A DNA stretch of 61,328 nt. It comes from Bacteroidales bacterium (GTDB lineage: Bacteria > Bacteroidota > Bacteroidia > Bacteroidales > UBA12170). Under the pieces are notes generated by a model. It ran no database searches. It was not told where the DNA came from and saw only the letters and a program-made list of their open reading frames with translations. The stretch lies in contig JAGGUP010000118.1 in the NCBI GenBank assembly GCA_021158405.1, positions 1 to 61,328 on the forward strand. Reading direction: 5' to 3'. The position numbers and the translations under genes were made by a program. Shown one piece after another: positions 17,923-27,595 of this stretch (within the stretch, counting starts at the first letter, position 1; each line of letters opens with the position of its first letter).

Positions 17923-17964
17923 GCTAAATTTGGATAAGAAATTATGCTTTTTATACTTCCAACC

Positions 17965-20900
17965 TTAATCCGTTATAGACAACTTCAAAGTTTCGCGAAC
18001 AGTTGCCGACTCAAAATTAATTAAGTAGATACCACGACTATAAGAAGCTAAATCAATTCGCTGAATTGCAGATCCTTCTTCTGCAATTCCAGAATAAGTA
18101 GTTATCAAACGGCCATTCATATCTGTAATACGAATTTTATATTCTTCTTTCAATGCCATATCAAAAAGCAGATTAACAAATCCTTTTGCCGGATTTGGAA
18201 ATAAGTTGAATTGCGATTCCTCCACTAAAGCCTCGACATCTATTTTCGCAGTGTTTTTCTCACGAATCGTTTGTGATGGTTGTCCGAATGAAATCAATAT
18301 ATCATCAGTATTCCAGCTCTTTACAGAGAATGGAACACTTTGTCCCAAGGAATTTATTACAATAAATTGACTAATTTTTGTGCCATTAACAATCACTAGA
18401 CTTAAATCTTCTGCAGGAGCTAAATCTGATTTTATCTTGATAGTTAAAATACTTTCGTTTAAAGTATAATCAAAATCTAGCGCTTTTCTATCTAACCAAT
18501 AATCACCAAAATCTTCAAAATTATAAGTTATAACACCTTCAGGAGCACTTGCTAATAAACCTTGCAAAGCTTGCAGTTTCCATTCACGATTAGGAGAAAT
18601 CAATAGTGTAGTAGGAGCATTATTTCTATTATTACCAGAAAGCACATCTGCCCAAATGGCAACAACTTCATCAATGTTTGTTTCAACCAATTTATTGGTC
18701 GAACTAATATCAGTAAGGGTTAAAGGTAATTCTAAAACATTTGTTTGACTTCCACTAAACGCTTTATTAGTTCTTTGGAAATACGGAAAGTTTGTTAAAA
18801 CATTATTTGCACTTTGTGAAGAGTTAAAAGAATAACCTAATTCTTGCATTACATTTGCTATGCGTGGATTGAAAGCTAAAGCTCCCGCTCTAAATGAACG
18901 TACATTAGCATTAATATCATCATTCAAAACATCGCGCGAAACTTCCAACTCTCCGTAAACAGTACCACCAACCGTATTAGAACCATTATAATAAGGTTGA
19001 TAACTAAATCGAGTATTTCCTTGCTGTCCAATTGGGAAAACGGAGGTTTTATAAAAATCAGGTGCATGAGTTACAGAATGACTGCCAATAGTATGATTGC
19101 GTTCGAGTAATTCTCTTATTTTATCAAAATTTGCTTCTTCGTAATATGCACTCATATAAGCATCTTTAAAATAATGAGTAGCTACAAAATAATGGGCGCT
19201 AATTCCTTGAATAAATTCCCAGTTTGAAAAATAATTCATTGTCGCAATAATCTTTCTGCTTTCGACATCATGCGTAATTAATAAAGCCGATGTTGACTCA
19301 CCAGGTGAAGTGTGTTTATATACAGCTACTTCCTGATTTTCAGTAAAAATAGCTCTTAGAACAAGCATAAACACATCAGAAGTCGGTTCAAAGCCATTGG
19401 AATAAGTACGTTGTGCTTTGTAATCTTTATCCAGAAGATTGCGTAAAATAACGTCTTTCCATTCCACTCCAAAAGCATAGGCTCTTCCTTTTTCATAATC
19501 GTTCCGACATACAGCGACATTATTGTCTTCAAAATAAGCCATGGGTAATGCTGTGCTTACGGTATATCCGCGAGTATAAATAGATTTATAATAAGTTGGA
19601 TCGGCGAGCGGAATACTTTTCTCAAGAGGATCGTCAAGCCATTTTAATTCGCTAAACGCAGGTTCATCTATCCAGTTTAAGGTATAACGATATTTATCAA
19701 GTTTAGTAGTTTCAATACCAAATAGATTAAAAAGTTCTGTGTTTTTAATAAATGGAGCAATCAAAATTCCGCCTTCAGAAACCCAAGTTTTCAATTCTGA
19801 AAGTTCACTGCTGTTAAGTGTTTCATCATTAATTTCCGATGTGACCAGCATAAACTTCATTTCACTTGCTTCTTCTAAGGAAGTGGTTACAAAATAAGGA
19901 ATGCCTGCAACATCTGCCATTTGCACAACACTTGCTAGGTTCTCTTTATCTGTTTCTCCATTTCTATCCGTCAGATCGAGAATAGCAACACGACTATTTA
20001 GTATTTCTGTAGGAATAGGTTCCGGATCTGGATCAACTACCTCCACTTTTATTAGAGAGCTTGTTAACTCATAAACTTGGCTCTCGATAATGTGAATACT
20101 TATTGAGTCTGATGAAATATAACCGTTTCTACCAATGATTACTTGTAAGTCTAAGGAATGTCCTGCTTGATTTGTTTCTAAACTTGCGATTGTATTTTCC
20201 AGACTTTCGCCTTCCATTAATAAATCTCCGAATAGAAATGCCTTTGCTGTTATATTATCAAGCTCTGCTCCTGTTTCATCTTTAGCTGTAACATCTAATT
20301 GAAAGAAATAAGTTAGCAAGCTGTTTGTAGTTATTTTTACTATTTCTTGCTCCGCAGAAATAGTTGTAACTACCCTATAATCTGTATATTCCGATTTGTT
20401 TGTCTTTAGGATAATTTCCAGATTAGAATTTATATTTACAAATTGCAAAGTATCTAAAGCATTCGATCCTGTGTTTCCCGAACCTATTAATGTTGAGTCT
20501 GCACTTAATAGTTCCCAATTAACATCGTTAAGATTCTGTGAATTTTCATCTTGTGAATTTATTATTAAACTATATTGTTTTGGCGTTGGTTCAATTATAC
20601 CCAAACCAATTTGTGTAATAATAATATCATTTTCTTTCCAATTTTCACTTTGAAAAAAAAGAGATTCACCAGAAAGATTAAACAATTCAATTTTATCCAA
20701 ATTTCTACCATTACTTATTACAATACTTTGCGCTTCGCCAATAGAATTATCATTTGCAAAATTTATACTTAAACTATTTTCATTCAATGTATAGTCAAAA
20801 TCCAATGCTCCACGTTCTAACCAAAAATCACCAAAAGCATCAAACTCATAAGTAATAACAGACGCAGGTTTTTGCGCTATAAGACGTTGTAAAGCCTCCA

Positions 20901-22383
20901 GTTTCCAACCTCTATTCGGATGAATGAGCAATATTGTGGGTGCATTATTATCATTATTCTTCTTTAAAATATTCACCCAGTTTGGAACAACAATATCCAT
21001 TGTCTCTTCTGTAAGTTTAAGGCTTTTAGATGCATCGGAGATAGTCATTGGCATTTCGAGTACATTTGTTTGAACACCACTAAACGCTTCGTTTGTTCTT
21101 TGAAAATAAGGGAAATTTGTTAAAACATCGTTTGCACTATTTGTTGAATTAAACTCAAAATTCAAATCTGACATTACATTTGTCAGACGTAAATTAAATG
21201 CTAGATAACCAGATCTAAATGAACGAACATTAGCTCCAATATCTGCATTCAAAAGATCTCTTGAAACCTCTAATTCTCCTGTCACGGTTCCTCCGGTAGT
21301 AATGCCATCTGCATAAACAGGGCGATAACTTTCTTCCGTATTTCCCGAGCTTCCAATTGGAAAGATGGATAAACTGCCAAAATCAGAAAAGTGACCAACC
21401 GAATGGCTTCCAATACCATGACCATTATCGAATAATTTTTTTATTTTAGGGATAGATTCAGAATTATAATATGCGCTCATATGTTCATCACGAAGGTAGT
21501 GTGTTGTTACAAAATAATGTGCTTTTATATTGTTATTTGCTTCCCATTCTGAAAAATAATACATCGAATCCATTCCTGTCCTACTATCAATATCATGAGT
21601 TATTAGTAATGCTGAAGTTGACAATCCGGGTGAAGTATGTTTATAAATACTTACTGCCTGATTACTGGTATAAATAGCACGCAGAAAAAGGAAAAACACA
21701 TCTGTAGTCGGCTCAAAACCATTTGACCATGTTCTTTGAGCACTGTAATCTTTATTTAATAAATTCCTTAGTATTACATCTTGTAATTTAAATCCAAAAG
21801 CATATGCTTTTCCACTTCCAAAATTATTTACTGTAACAGCTGCCGTTTGATCATCAAATGAAGCTAACTTAATAGCAGAAGAATTTGTATAACCTCTGCT
21901 ATAAATAGAACGAGCATAATCTGTTCTGGCGAAAGGTAATTCTTTCTCAAGATCATCATTTATCCAGCTAAGCTCCGGGTGATTAGAATCAGCATCCCAA
22001 ATCATTTTATATCGATTCGTATTGTATGATGAATTAGAAATACCAAAGAGCTCAAAATATGCCGAATTACTTATATATGAGGCAACTAAAACACCTCCAT
22101 TAGCAACAAAATTGCTTAGTTGTAAAATTTCACCAGCCTCTAATGTACCCTCTTTCAAAGGGGAAGTTGCCAAAATAAAAGGATTTGCTATAGCTTCTCC
22201 AACATTTGTTGTAATCAAATATGGCATTCCAGCCACTTCGGCCATCTGAATCGCACTTGCAAGATTTTCTTTATTGATTTCGCTATTACGTTCACATAAA
22301 TCAAGAATAGCCAAGCGATGATTTTGGCCAAAACTATTTAATACAAAAAATAAAAAAATGGCTTGAAGGATGAACCGTTTCAT
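17965..22383 (-). CDS. T9SS-secreted protein with two tandem polysaccharide-deacetylase modules
   Basis: A 1472-residue exported protein. After a signal peptide (residues 1-20) a module of about 580 residues occurs twice, at about 23-600 and 797-1380. Each has a GATase-like front part (RLAILDLCERN; SRVAILDLTDRN) and a NodB-type deacetylase part with ITHD (261-264 in copy 1) and GSHSVGH (H327 and H331; GSHSVTH in copy 2). A spacer (600-795) with beta-rich sequence and a proline-rich end (VDPDPEPIPTE) separates them. A T9SS type A sorting tail (FNLFPNPAKGF, YSRGIYLINF) closes the protein. NodB enzymes remove N-acetyl groups from glycans; the target is unknown. Confidence 0.85.
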   Translation of the reverse strand: MKRFILQAIFLFFVLNSFGQNHRLAILDLCERNSEINKENLASAIQMAEVAGMPYLITTNVGEAIANPFILATSPLKEGTLEAGEILQLSNFVANGGVLVASYISNSAYFELFGISNSSYNTNRYKMIWDADSNHPELSWINDDLEKELPFARTDYARSIYSRGYTNSSAIKLASFDDQTAAVTVNNFGSGKAYAFGFKLQDVILRNLLNKDYSAQRTWSNGFEPTTDVFFLFLRAIYTSNQAVSIYKHTSPGLSTSALLITHDIDSRTGMDSMYYFSEWEANNNIKAHYFVTTHYLRDEHMSAYYNSESIPKIKKLFDNGHGIGSHSVGHFSDFGSLSIFPIGSSGNTEESYRPVYADGITTGGTVTGELEVSRDLLNADIGANVRSFRSGYLAFNLRLTNVMSDLNFEFNSTNSANDVLTNFPYFQRTNEAFSGVQTNVLEMPMTISDASKSLKLTEETMDIVVPNWVNILKKNNDNNAPTILLIHPNRGWKLEALQRLIAQKPASVITYEFDAFGDFWLERGALDFDYTLNENSLSINFANDNSIGEAQSIVISNGRNLDKIELFNLSGESLFFQSENWKENDIIITQIGLGIIEPTPKQYSLIINSQDENSQNLNDVNWELLSADSTLIGSGNTGSNALDTLQFVNINSNLEIILKTNKSEYTDYRVVTTISAEQEIVKITTNSLLTYFFQLDVTAKDETGAELDNITAKAFLFGDLLMEGESLENTIASLETNQAGHSLDLQVIIGRNGYISSDSISIHIIESQVYELTSSLIKVEVVDPDPEPIPTEILNSRVAILDLTDRNGETDKENLASVVQMADVAGIPYFVTTSLEEASEMKFMLVTSEINDETLNSSELSELKTWVSEGGILIAPFIKNTELFNLFGIETTKLDKYRYTLNWIDEPAFSELKWLDDPLEKSIPLADPTYYKSIYTRGYTVSTALPMAYFEDNNVAVCRNDYEKGRAYAFGVEWKDVILRNLLDKDYKAQRTYSNGFEPTSDVFMLVLRAIFTENQEVAVYKHTSPGESTSALLITHDVESRKIIATMNYFSNWEFIQGISAHYFVATHYFKDAYMSAYYEEANFDKIRELLERNHTIGSHSVTHAPDFYKTSVFPIGQQGNTRFSYQPYYNGSNTVGGTVYGELEVSRDVLNDDINANVRSFRAGALAFNPRIANVMQELGYSFNSSQSANNVLTNFPYFQRTNKAFSGSQTNVLELPLTLTDISSTNKLVETNIDEVVAIWADVLSGNNRNNAPTTLLISPNREWKLQALQGLLASAPEGVITYNFEDFGDYWLDRKALDFDYTLNESILTIKIKSDLAPAEDLSLVIVNGTKISQFIVINSLGQSVPFSVKSWNTDDILISFGQPSQTIREKNTAKIDVEALVEESQFNLFPNPAKGFVNLLFDMALKEEYKIRITDMNGRLITTYSGIAEEGSAIQRIDLASYSRGIYLINFESATVRETLKLSITD

Positions 22384-22408
22384 ATATTATTGATTATTAA
22401 TTATGAAA

Positions 22409-22416
22409 CAAATCTA
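22409..22416 (-). promoter_or_regulatory. -7 promoter element (TAGATTTG on minus strand)
   Basis: CAAATCTA on the plus strand, 26 bases upstream of the ATG of the duplicated deacetylase. The rest of the 333-base gap 22384-22716 holds only the palindrome at 22678-22710. Confidence 0.6.
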
Positions 22417-22677
22417 ACTCACTTAGAAACAAGTATCAAACTTCAATCTTTAAGAGATGACTATGAGTTTGTAAGTGTGAAGAAAAAGTGATGTATTGTA
22501 TAAATAAGTATTTTTTACCTTCCTATATTTGATGGAATTATTTGTAGTTCATGTATTTACTAACATTATTGATATAAAAACAATTCTATAGGAAGAATTA
22601 TGCAAAATATCCTAAATTTTATGGAATTTTCAAATCCCTGTAAGTGGGAATTTGTTAACTACTGATCTGGAATTGCT

Positions 22678-22710
22678 AACTCTACGAAGGTTCCAAACCC
22701 TCGTAGAGTT
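22678..22710. repeat. perfect 10-bp-arm palindrome (AACTCTACGA...TCGTAGAGTT)
   Basis: AACTCTACGA (22678-22687) pairs with TCGTAGAGTT (22701-22710), and the inner GG/CC pairs extend the stem. It lies a few bases past the acylase stop codon. No T-run follows on the minus strand, so it looks like a dispersed repeat that may still act as a transcript end. Confidence 0.65.
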
Positions 22711-22716
22711 CTGTGT

Positions 22717-24897
22717 TTAATTCCCAGGATGATATTTTTGCTCGGCATTTCTTTCAACGTCCTCTTTATAAAATAAAACATCTTTAAACTGACCTTTGGT
22801 ATACATGAGTGCCTGATCATCAAAATGTGGAGAATCAGGATTCCCACTTTGTCCACCGGCTAAGCTACTTTTAGCAATAATTTTATCGCCAAATTCAACC
22901 ATAGCAACAAAACTATTGCCACTGGTTCCATACATTCGTTTAGTATTAGGATAAGCCCGACTACCAAAAGAAGCCAAGGAGCCCCATCTGGAAGATGCAA
23001 ATCCAACGGGAAGACTAGGCAGATCATCATTAAATGGCTGGACAATTTCGCCATTTACACGTTGATATCTGTTTATTTCTCCCCAAGCTGTTTTCCAGCT
23101 TCCAAAATCCAAATTTAATTTATCTACAGCCAGTAGTAGAGCTGCTAATCTGTTTTCGCTACTCATTCCATCAGCTAAATAATCATAAACTGAAATTTTT
23201 GGATTTATTTCTAAATTTCTGGTCATCTTCAACATTTCCTGTCCCCAATAAACAGCGAGAGAAGTTTCGACAGATTCTTCAGAAAAACGCAAATCCCAAT
23301 TTCTTAATAATTCGATGGGTTCGTGTAAGCGATTGTATAACTTTTTATCAGCGTGCTTTAGCTTTTGATAATCATCTAAAAGTATAGGAATATAAATTTC
23401 AAATGCAGGCAGATAAGAATCGTAAGCCGCATCGTGCAATTTATCCAAAGTAAAATCCTTAACATGATCCAATACCTTAACGGCATGAATTCCCCTAAAA
23501 TTTTGAAAATCGGGAGCCATATAGTTCGGAAAATCTTCTTTCTTCGGACTAAATTCTCCGGAAACGGTAAAGGGAGTTGAATTACAATTTTGTATCCAAC
23601 CATTTTCAGGATTAAGCACATGAATCATTTCATTCAGGACATGTAAACCTTTCCAATCGGTTTCCGGATTGCTTCCATCTACCATACCAGACCAATCAAA
23701 TTTCTCATTTCTAATGGGCATAAAATTGCCATGGAAATAGGCAATATTTCCATCTGCATCTGCATAAACCGTATTATTAGATGAATTTGTTCTTATCTCC
23801 ATCGTCTGATAAAATTCCTTATAGGAGTTTGCTTTTGTACGCAAATACGATTGAGTGAGCGCTTTTTCATGCTCAACCATTAAACGGATAGAAACCCATT
23901 TACCATCTTGTTCGCCGATAATAGGTCCGTGATGTGTGTAAAAAGCGGTCACCACTTTTTCTAGCATCTCCTCACCTTTTTTGTATTTTAGAGTAATTTC
24001 TTTTTCGATAATCGGCTTCAACTCATCACCATATTTATAGAAATACTTCCCCTCTTTTTCTTCAATAGTTTCAAGATAATAATCGATAACATCTGCTTTG
24101 CTTGAGGTGTGCATCCAACCACAATTATCATTAAATCCTTGATAAACAAAAAACTGCCCCCAGGTAACTGCACCATAAGCATTCAAACCTTCTTCACTAA
24201 TCATATGAACTTCAGGTCTGAAGAAAAACGAAGTGTGAGGATTAATAAGAAATAGAGCATTTCCATTCAAAGTGTTTTTTGGAGAAATAGCAAATCCATT
24301 AGAGCCTCTTGGTTCTTCATCTTGATCCAAGATAACTTCTGCAATTTCATTTGATTTTTCTTTTCCATAAAAAGAAGCCAAATCGCGTGTCGAAATTCTT
24401 TCTATATCACCACCAATACTTCCTTCGCTAAAAGCAAGCGCCATCCAAGGTTCAAAATGAGTAATCACTTTGGGCTTTACCTCCTGATGAGTGTACAAAT
24501 AATAATTAGCTCCGTCAGCAAATGCATCCATCAATTTCTTAAGCCATTTAGGACTATTCTCGTACTCTTCTTTTACCGATTCAGGATCGATATATAATTT
24601 CATTCTGAGATCAGAATAAATATCAGATTCTCCTTCAAATTCAGCCATTCGTCCCATAGCCATTGCATAATTTACTTCTACACGATTGAAATCATCTTCG
24701 CACTGTGCATAAATTAAACCGAAAACAGCATTCGCATCTGTTTTTCCATACACATGAGGAATTCCCCAGTTATCGCGAATAATTGTTGTATTTTCTGCTT
24801 GATCTTGCCATCTGGCCAAATCGGTATTTGCAGCTGGATTACAAGCTGTAATGAAAAATAAGAGTAGGAATAAACTGGAGATAAGTTTTCTTTTCAT
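22717..24897 (-). CDS. penicillin acylase-family lipoprotein (N-terminal nucleophile amidase)
   Basis: A 726-residue S45-family Ntn hydrolase. A lipoprotein signal (FFITAC, C19) suggests membrane anchoring in the periplasm or at the surface. NWGIPHVYGKTDANAVFGL opens the alpha chain. Autoprocessing should occur before S199 in EPRGSNGFAIS, freeing the nucleophile. Later motifs include YQGFNDNCGWMHTSS, HHGPIIGEQDG and NSSNNTVYADADGNIAYFHG. Related enzymes hydrolyse acyl-homoserine lactones, aculeacin or penicillins; the substrate here is not deducible. It stands alone between two repeats. Confidence 0.88.
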   Translation of the reverse strand: MKRKLISSLFLLLFFITACNPAANTDLARWQDQAENTTIIRDNWGIPHVYGKTDANAVFGLIYAQCEDDFNRVEVNYAMAMGRMAEFEGESDIYSDLRMKLYIDPESVKEEYENSPKWLKKLMDAFADGANYYLYTHQEVKPKVITHFEPWMALAFSEGSIGGDIERISTRDLASFYGKEKSNEIAEVILDQDEEPRGSNGFAISPKNTLNGNALFLINPHTSFFFRPEVHMISEEGLNAYGAVTWGQFFVYQGFNDNCGWMHTSSKADVIDYYLETIEEKEGKYFYKYGDELKPIIEKEITLKYKKGEEMLEKVVTAFYTHHGPIIGEQDGKWVSIRLMVEHEKALTQSYLRTKANSYKEFYQTMEIRTNSSNNTVYADADGNIAYFHGNFMPIRNEKFDWSGMVDGSNPETDWKGLHVLNEMIHVLNPENGWIQNCNSTPFTVSGEFSPKKEDFPNYMAPDFQNFRGIHAVKVLDHVKDFTLDKLHDAAYDSYLPAFEIYIPILLDDYQKLKHADKKLYNRLHEPIELLRNWDLRFSEESVETSLAVYWGQEMLKMTRNLEINPKISVYDYLADGMSSENRLAALLLAVDKLNLDFGSWKTAWGEINRYQRVNGEIVQPFNDDLPSLPVGFASSRWGSLASFGSRAYPNTKRMYGTSGNSFVAMVEFGDKIIAKSSLAGGQSGNPDSPHFDDQALMYTKGQFKDVLFYKEDVERNAEQKYHPGN

Positions 24898-25122
24898 GAT
24901 TTTATATTTAGTGTTTATGGTTTCGTTTGTATTTTATTCCGAAAGTAGATTCATAAAATACTTACTAATCGAAGACCTAAAATTACAAAAAATTAGACAT
25001 CTAAAAATCGAATTTCTTTAACTATGAATTCAAATGAAATTATTTCAAGAAATCTCCACTATAATAACAGGAATACAATTCCTCAATGCCATTAAAAAAA
25101 TCGAGTCTTTCTATATCAAATA

Positions 25123-25488
25123 ATCGAGTAGGAAGATAGGGATTAATTCCCTATCTGTCCTCTCACACCACCGTGCATACCGTTCGGTCGGCGGTTCCTT
25201 AATTAATACCATTGACTAACCGGAAATAATCCGAAAGGAAAATATAGCCGGCTTGTCTAAGACAGTCGTTGGTAACACTTCTGGATAAGATAAAGCTCTT
25301 AGCCGTGTGCCAGTAGCCCAGCAATCTTAAGCCTTTTATGCAGTTTCTGTTCGTCAGACCAGGATTTTGCCGCCGGCTTCCTTCAGATTCCACCTCACAA
25401 TGGACACCCTTGCCTTTGGCTAACGTTTCCCACTGTCAAGGCACGTTCAGGACTTTCACCCTATAGTTATCGCCCATGCCGGGCGCAC
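25123..25488 (-). mobile_element. internally deleted group II intron (366 nt) behind the yidC terminator
   Basis: On the minus strand the element starts GTGCGCCCGGC at 25488, immediately after the T-tract of the yidC terminator, and shows domain I-type sequence (GTGAAAGTCCTGAACG, GTGGGAAACGTTAGCC). It then jumps to the tail of an intron-encoded reverse transcriptase/maturase (GYWHTAKSFILSRSVTNDCL, ending FRLVNGIN near 25199). It ends with a domain V-like hairpin (about 25166-25198, AACCGCCGACCGAACGG) and a domain VI-like hairpin (GATAGGGA...) finishing CTACTCGAT at about 25123. Nearly all of the RT gene is missing. Insertion right after an intrinsic terminator is the known habit of bacterial class C introns. 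The flank 24898-25122 shows nothing else. Confidence 0.8.
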
Positions 25489-25490
25489 AA

Positions 25491-25526
25491 AAAAACCGCT
25501 ATTGAAAAATCAATAGCGGTTTTTTT
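25491..25526 (-). terminator. intrinsic terminator of yidC
   Basis: A perfect 11-bp stem, ACCGCTATTGA (25495-25505) with TCAATAGCGGT (25510-25520), and a four-base loop. On the minus strand it is followed by seven T (25495-25489). It is also the apparent target of the group II intron. Confidence 0.9.
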
Positions 25527-25539
25527 CGGATAAATCAGT

Positions 25540-27483
25540 TTATTTCTTCTTTCCTTGCTGTTGTTGTTTAGACATTTCTTCTAAACGCTTCTGAAAACCA
25601 GATTTTTTCTTTGCTGGTTTTAGCTTATTGGCTTGTAGCTGCGCATGAATTTTTTTCTCATCAATCGTCTTGCGAATCAAAAACATTTGACCGAAAGTAA
25701 TAATATTCGCCAAGAAGTAATAATAGCTCAATCCAGCAGCATAATTATTGAAAATTCCGAGGAACATAACCGGCATCAAATACATCATATATTTCATTCC
25801 GGGCATTTGCTGCGTACTGCTACCCATCATATCGTTATTCACTTTGGTATACATAATGGTAGAAACCGTCATTAAAAGTGTAAACAAACTAATATGATCA
25901 CCATAGAATGGAATATCAAATCCATTCGGGAATGTCCAAATTGAATCGTAGGTTGATAGATCGTGTGCCCATAAAAAGGCTTTCTGGCGAAGCTCAATAG
26001 AAGCCGGAAAAAAGCGGAACATAGCAAACAATATGGGCATTTGCAACAGCATCGGAAGACAACCTGCCATAGGATTAACACCTGCTTTTTTATACAGATC
26101 CATGGTTGCTTGTTGCTTTTTAACTGCGTCTTTGTCTTTAAACTTCTCGTTGATCACATCAATTTCAGGTTTTAACACCCTCATTTTCGCACTTGACAGG
26201 TAGGTTTTGTAAGCAATAGGGAATAAGAACAATTTCAATAATATCGTAAGCACCAAAATTACAATTCCATAATTCCAACCCAATCCGCCTAAAATATGGA
26301 AGACATTAATTACAATATATTTGTTTATCCAAGCCAAAAGGAAAAATCCCCATCCAATTGGAATTTGGTGATCCAAATCCATATTGTAACTCTCTAATCG
26401 TCTAAACTCATTAGGACCTAAATACATTTGCATCCCAACGGTATAGTCTTTCATGTTGTCAACGATCAAGCCAACATCCGTCGACATAGTAATTTGATAT
26501 TTTGGATCCTTCGATTGCAAATGAATTTGTTCAACATTTGCACTTAAAAACTGACTTTTAGAAATCAAGGTAGAAGTAAAAAACCTTTGTTTAAACGAAA
26601 TCCAAGCTAATCTTCCCTTGAGTGATTCCTTCCCATCTTTATTTTCCGAAAGGTTATCCACCTTATCCTGAGAGTATTTATAATAGATGCCAGATCCATT
26701 ATATTTGTCCACGATCTGTTCCTGTGTTCTTAGGTTTTGCATCCAATTAAACTCAACAGAACCGGTTCGATTATCAATTATATTTTCTAATCCTTGAAAA
26801 TGAATATCAAAATCGAACATATAATCATTGGCCGTTAAAGTATAACTAAATTCGATGTATTCATCCAGATTGAAACCTTCTGCACTATCAGCATAAAGCC
26901 GATAAGCAATATTTACATTCTCATCACCACTAATAGTTATTTTTGTTTGAGAGCCAAGTTCATGCCCATTTACAAAAGCTTTATAATAATGATCTTGTGT
27001 GTTTATTAAACGATTGGCCGCATTAAAAACAAAACCAAAACGAGCCGTATCCCCTTTAAATAATACCAAAGGCAATGAATCATTGGTCACAAAATTCTTT
27101 AATTCAGCCTCATAAATTCGCCCTCCTTTATTGCTAAATTTAAGTTTTAGCACATCACTTTCAATCTCAATAAATTTTTGTTCCCCAATAGTAGAGTTAG
27201 CAAAAACACCATATTTGTCTTTAATATCTTGTGTGGTTTCCGTTAATGCTTCCTCTTGATTATTTTCAGCAACTTCGATTTTTTGCTCTTGAAAATTATT
27301 CGAATTCATTTGTACGGTATTCCGAATAGAATCTGTAATACGCTGTATTTGTATTACTTGAGCTATAGAATCACGTTTGTGATCCATATTCATTTGTTCT
27401 TCTTCCGAAGGAGAATTCCACCAACTAAAAAAGATGAAGATGATGAAAATAAGTGCAATTCCCGATATAGTATTCTTATCCAT
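25540..27483 (-). CDS. yidC: membrane protein insertase YidC
   Basis: About 647 residues from the ATG at 27483 (MDKNTISGIALIFII). YidC/Oxa1 inserts and folds inner-membrane proteins. It has an N-terminal transmembrane helix, a large periplasmic beta domain (about residues 90-370) and the conserved Oxa1 core: YKTYLSSAKMRVLKPEID, then NPMAGCLPMLLQMPILFAMF. The tail is lysine- and glutamine-rich (KKKSGFQKRLEEMSKQQQQ), as usual for ribosome contact. A longer in-frame reading up to 27543 is rejected because a -7 box sits at 27505-27512. It ends in a strong terminator. Confidence 0.95.
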   Translation of the reverse strand: MDKNTISGIALIFIIFIFFSWWNSPSEEEQMNMDHKRDSIAQVIQIQRITDSIRNTVQMNSNNFQEQKIEVAENNQEEALTETTQDIKDKYGVFANSTIGEQKFIEIESDVLKLKFSNKGGRIYEAELKNFVTNDSLPLVLFKGDTARFGFVFNAANRLINTQDHYYKAFVNGHELGSQTKITISGDENVNIAYRLYADSAEGFNLDEYIEFSYTLTANDYMFDFDIHFQGLENIIDNRTGSVEFNWMQNLRTQEQIVDKYNGSGIYYKYSQDKVDNLSENKDGKESLKGRLAWISFKQRFFTSTLISKSQFLSANVEQIHLQSKDPKYQITMSTDVGLIVDNMKDYTVGMQMYLGPNEFRRLESYNMDLDHQIPIGWGFFLLAWINKYIVINVFHILGGLGWNYGIVILVLTILLKLFLFPIAYKTYLSSAKMRVLKPEIDVINEKFKDKDAVKKQQATMDLYKKAGVNPMAGCLPMLLQMPILFAMFRFFPASIELRQKAFLWAHDLSTYDSIWTFPNGFDIPFYGDHISLFTLLMTVSTIMYTKVNNDMMGSSTQQMPGMKYMMYLMPVMFLGIFNNYAAGLSYYYFLANIITFGQMFLIRKTIDEKKIHAQLQANKLKPAKKKSGFQKRLEEMSKQQQQGKKK

Positions 27484-27504
27484 GTATTCTCGATTTTTAA
27501 GGGG

Positions 27505-27512
27505 CAAAGGTA
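27505..27512 (-). promoter_or_regulatory. -7 promoter element (TACCTTTG on minus strand)
   Basis: CAAAGGTA on the plus strand, 22 bases upstream of the yidC ATG at 27483. Confidence 0.6.
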
Positions 27513-27544
27513 ATAGAAATAGTTCGAATTGAAAACGCTTCAAG

Positions 27545-27572
27545 AAAAAAACACAGTCTAATATTGACTGTG
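27545..27572 (-). terminator. intrinsic terminator after the BACON lipoprotein gene
   Basis: CACAGTC (27552-27558) pairs with GACTGTG (27566-27572). On the minus strand a run of T follows (27551-27545, broken by one A or G). Confidence 0.75.
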
Positions 27573-27595
27573 CTTGCTCTATTTTATAGAATGCT

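Noticed and set aside
25199-25393. 64-codon minus-strand ORF as an independent gene
   Set aside because: Its second half is the maturase tail of the group II intron remnant and its first half is translated domain I sequence; it is not a free-standing gene.
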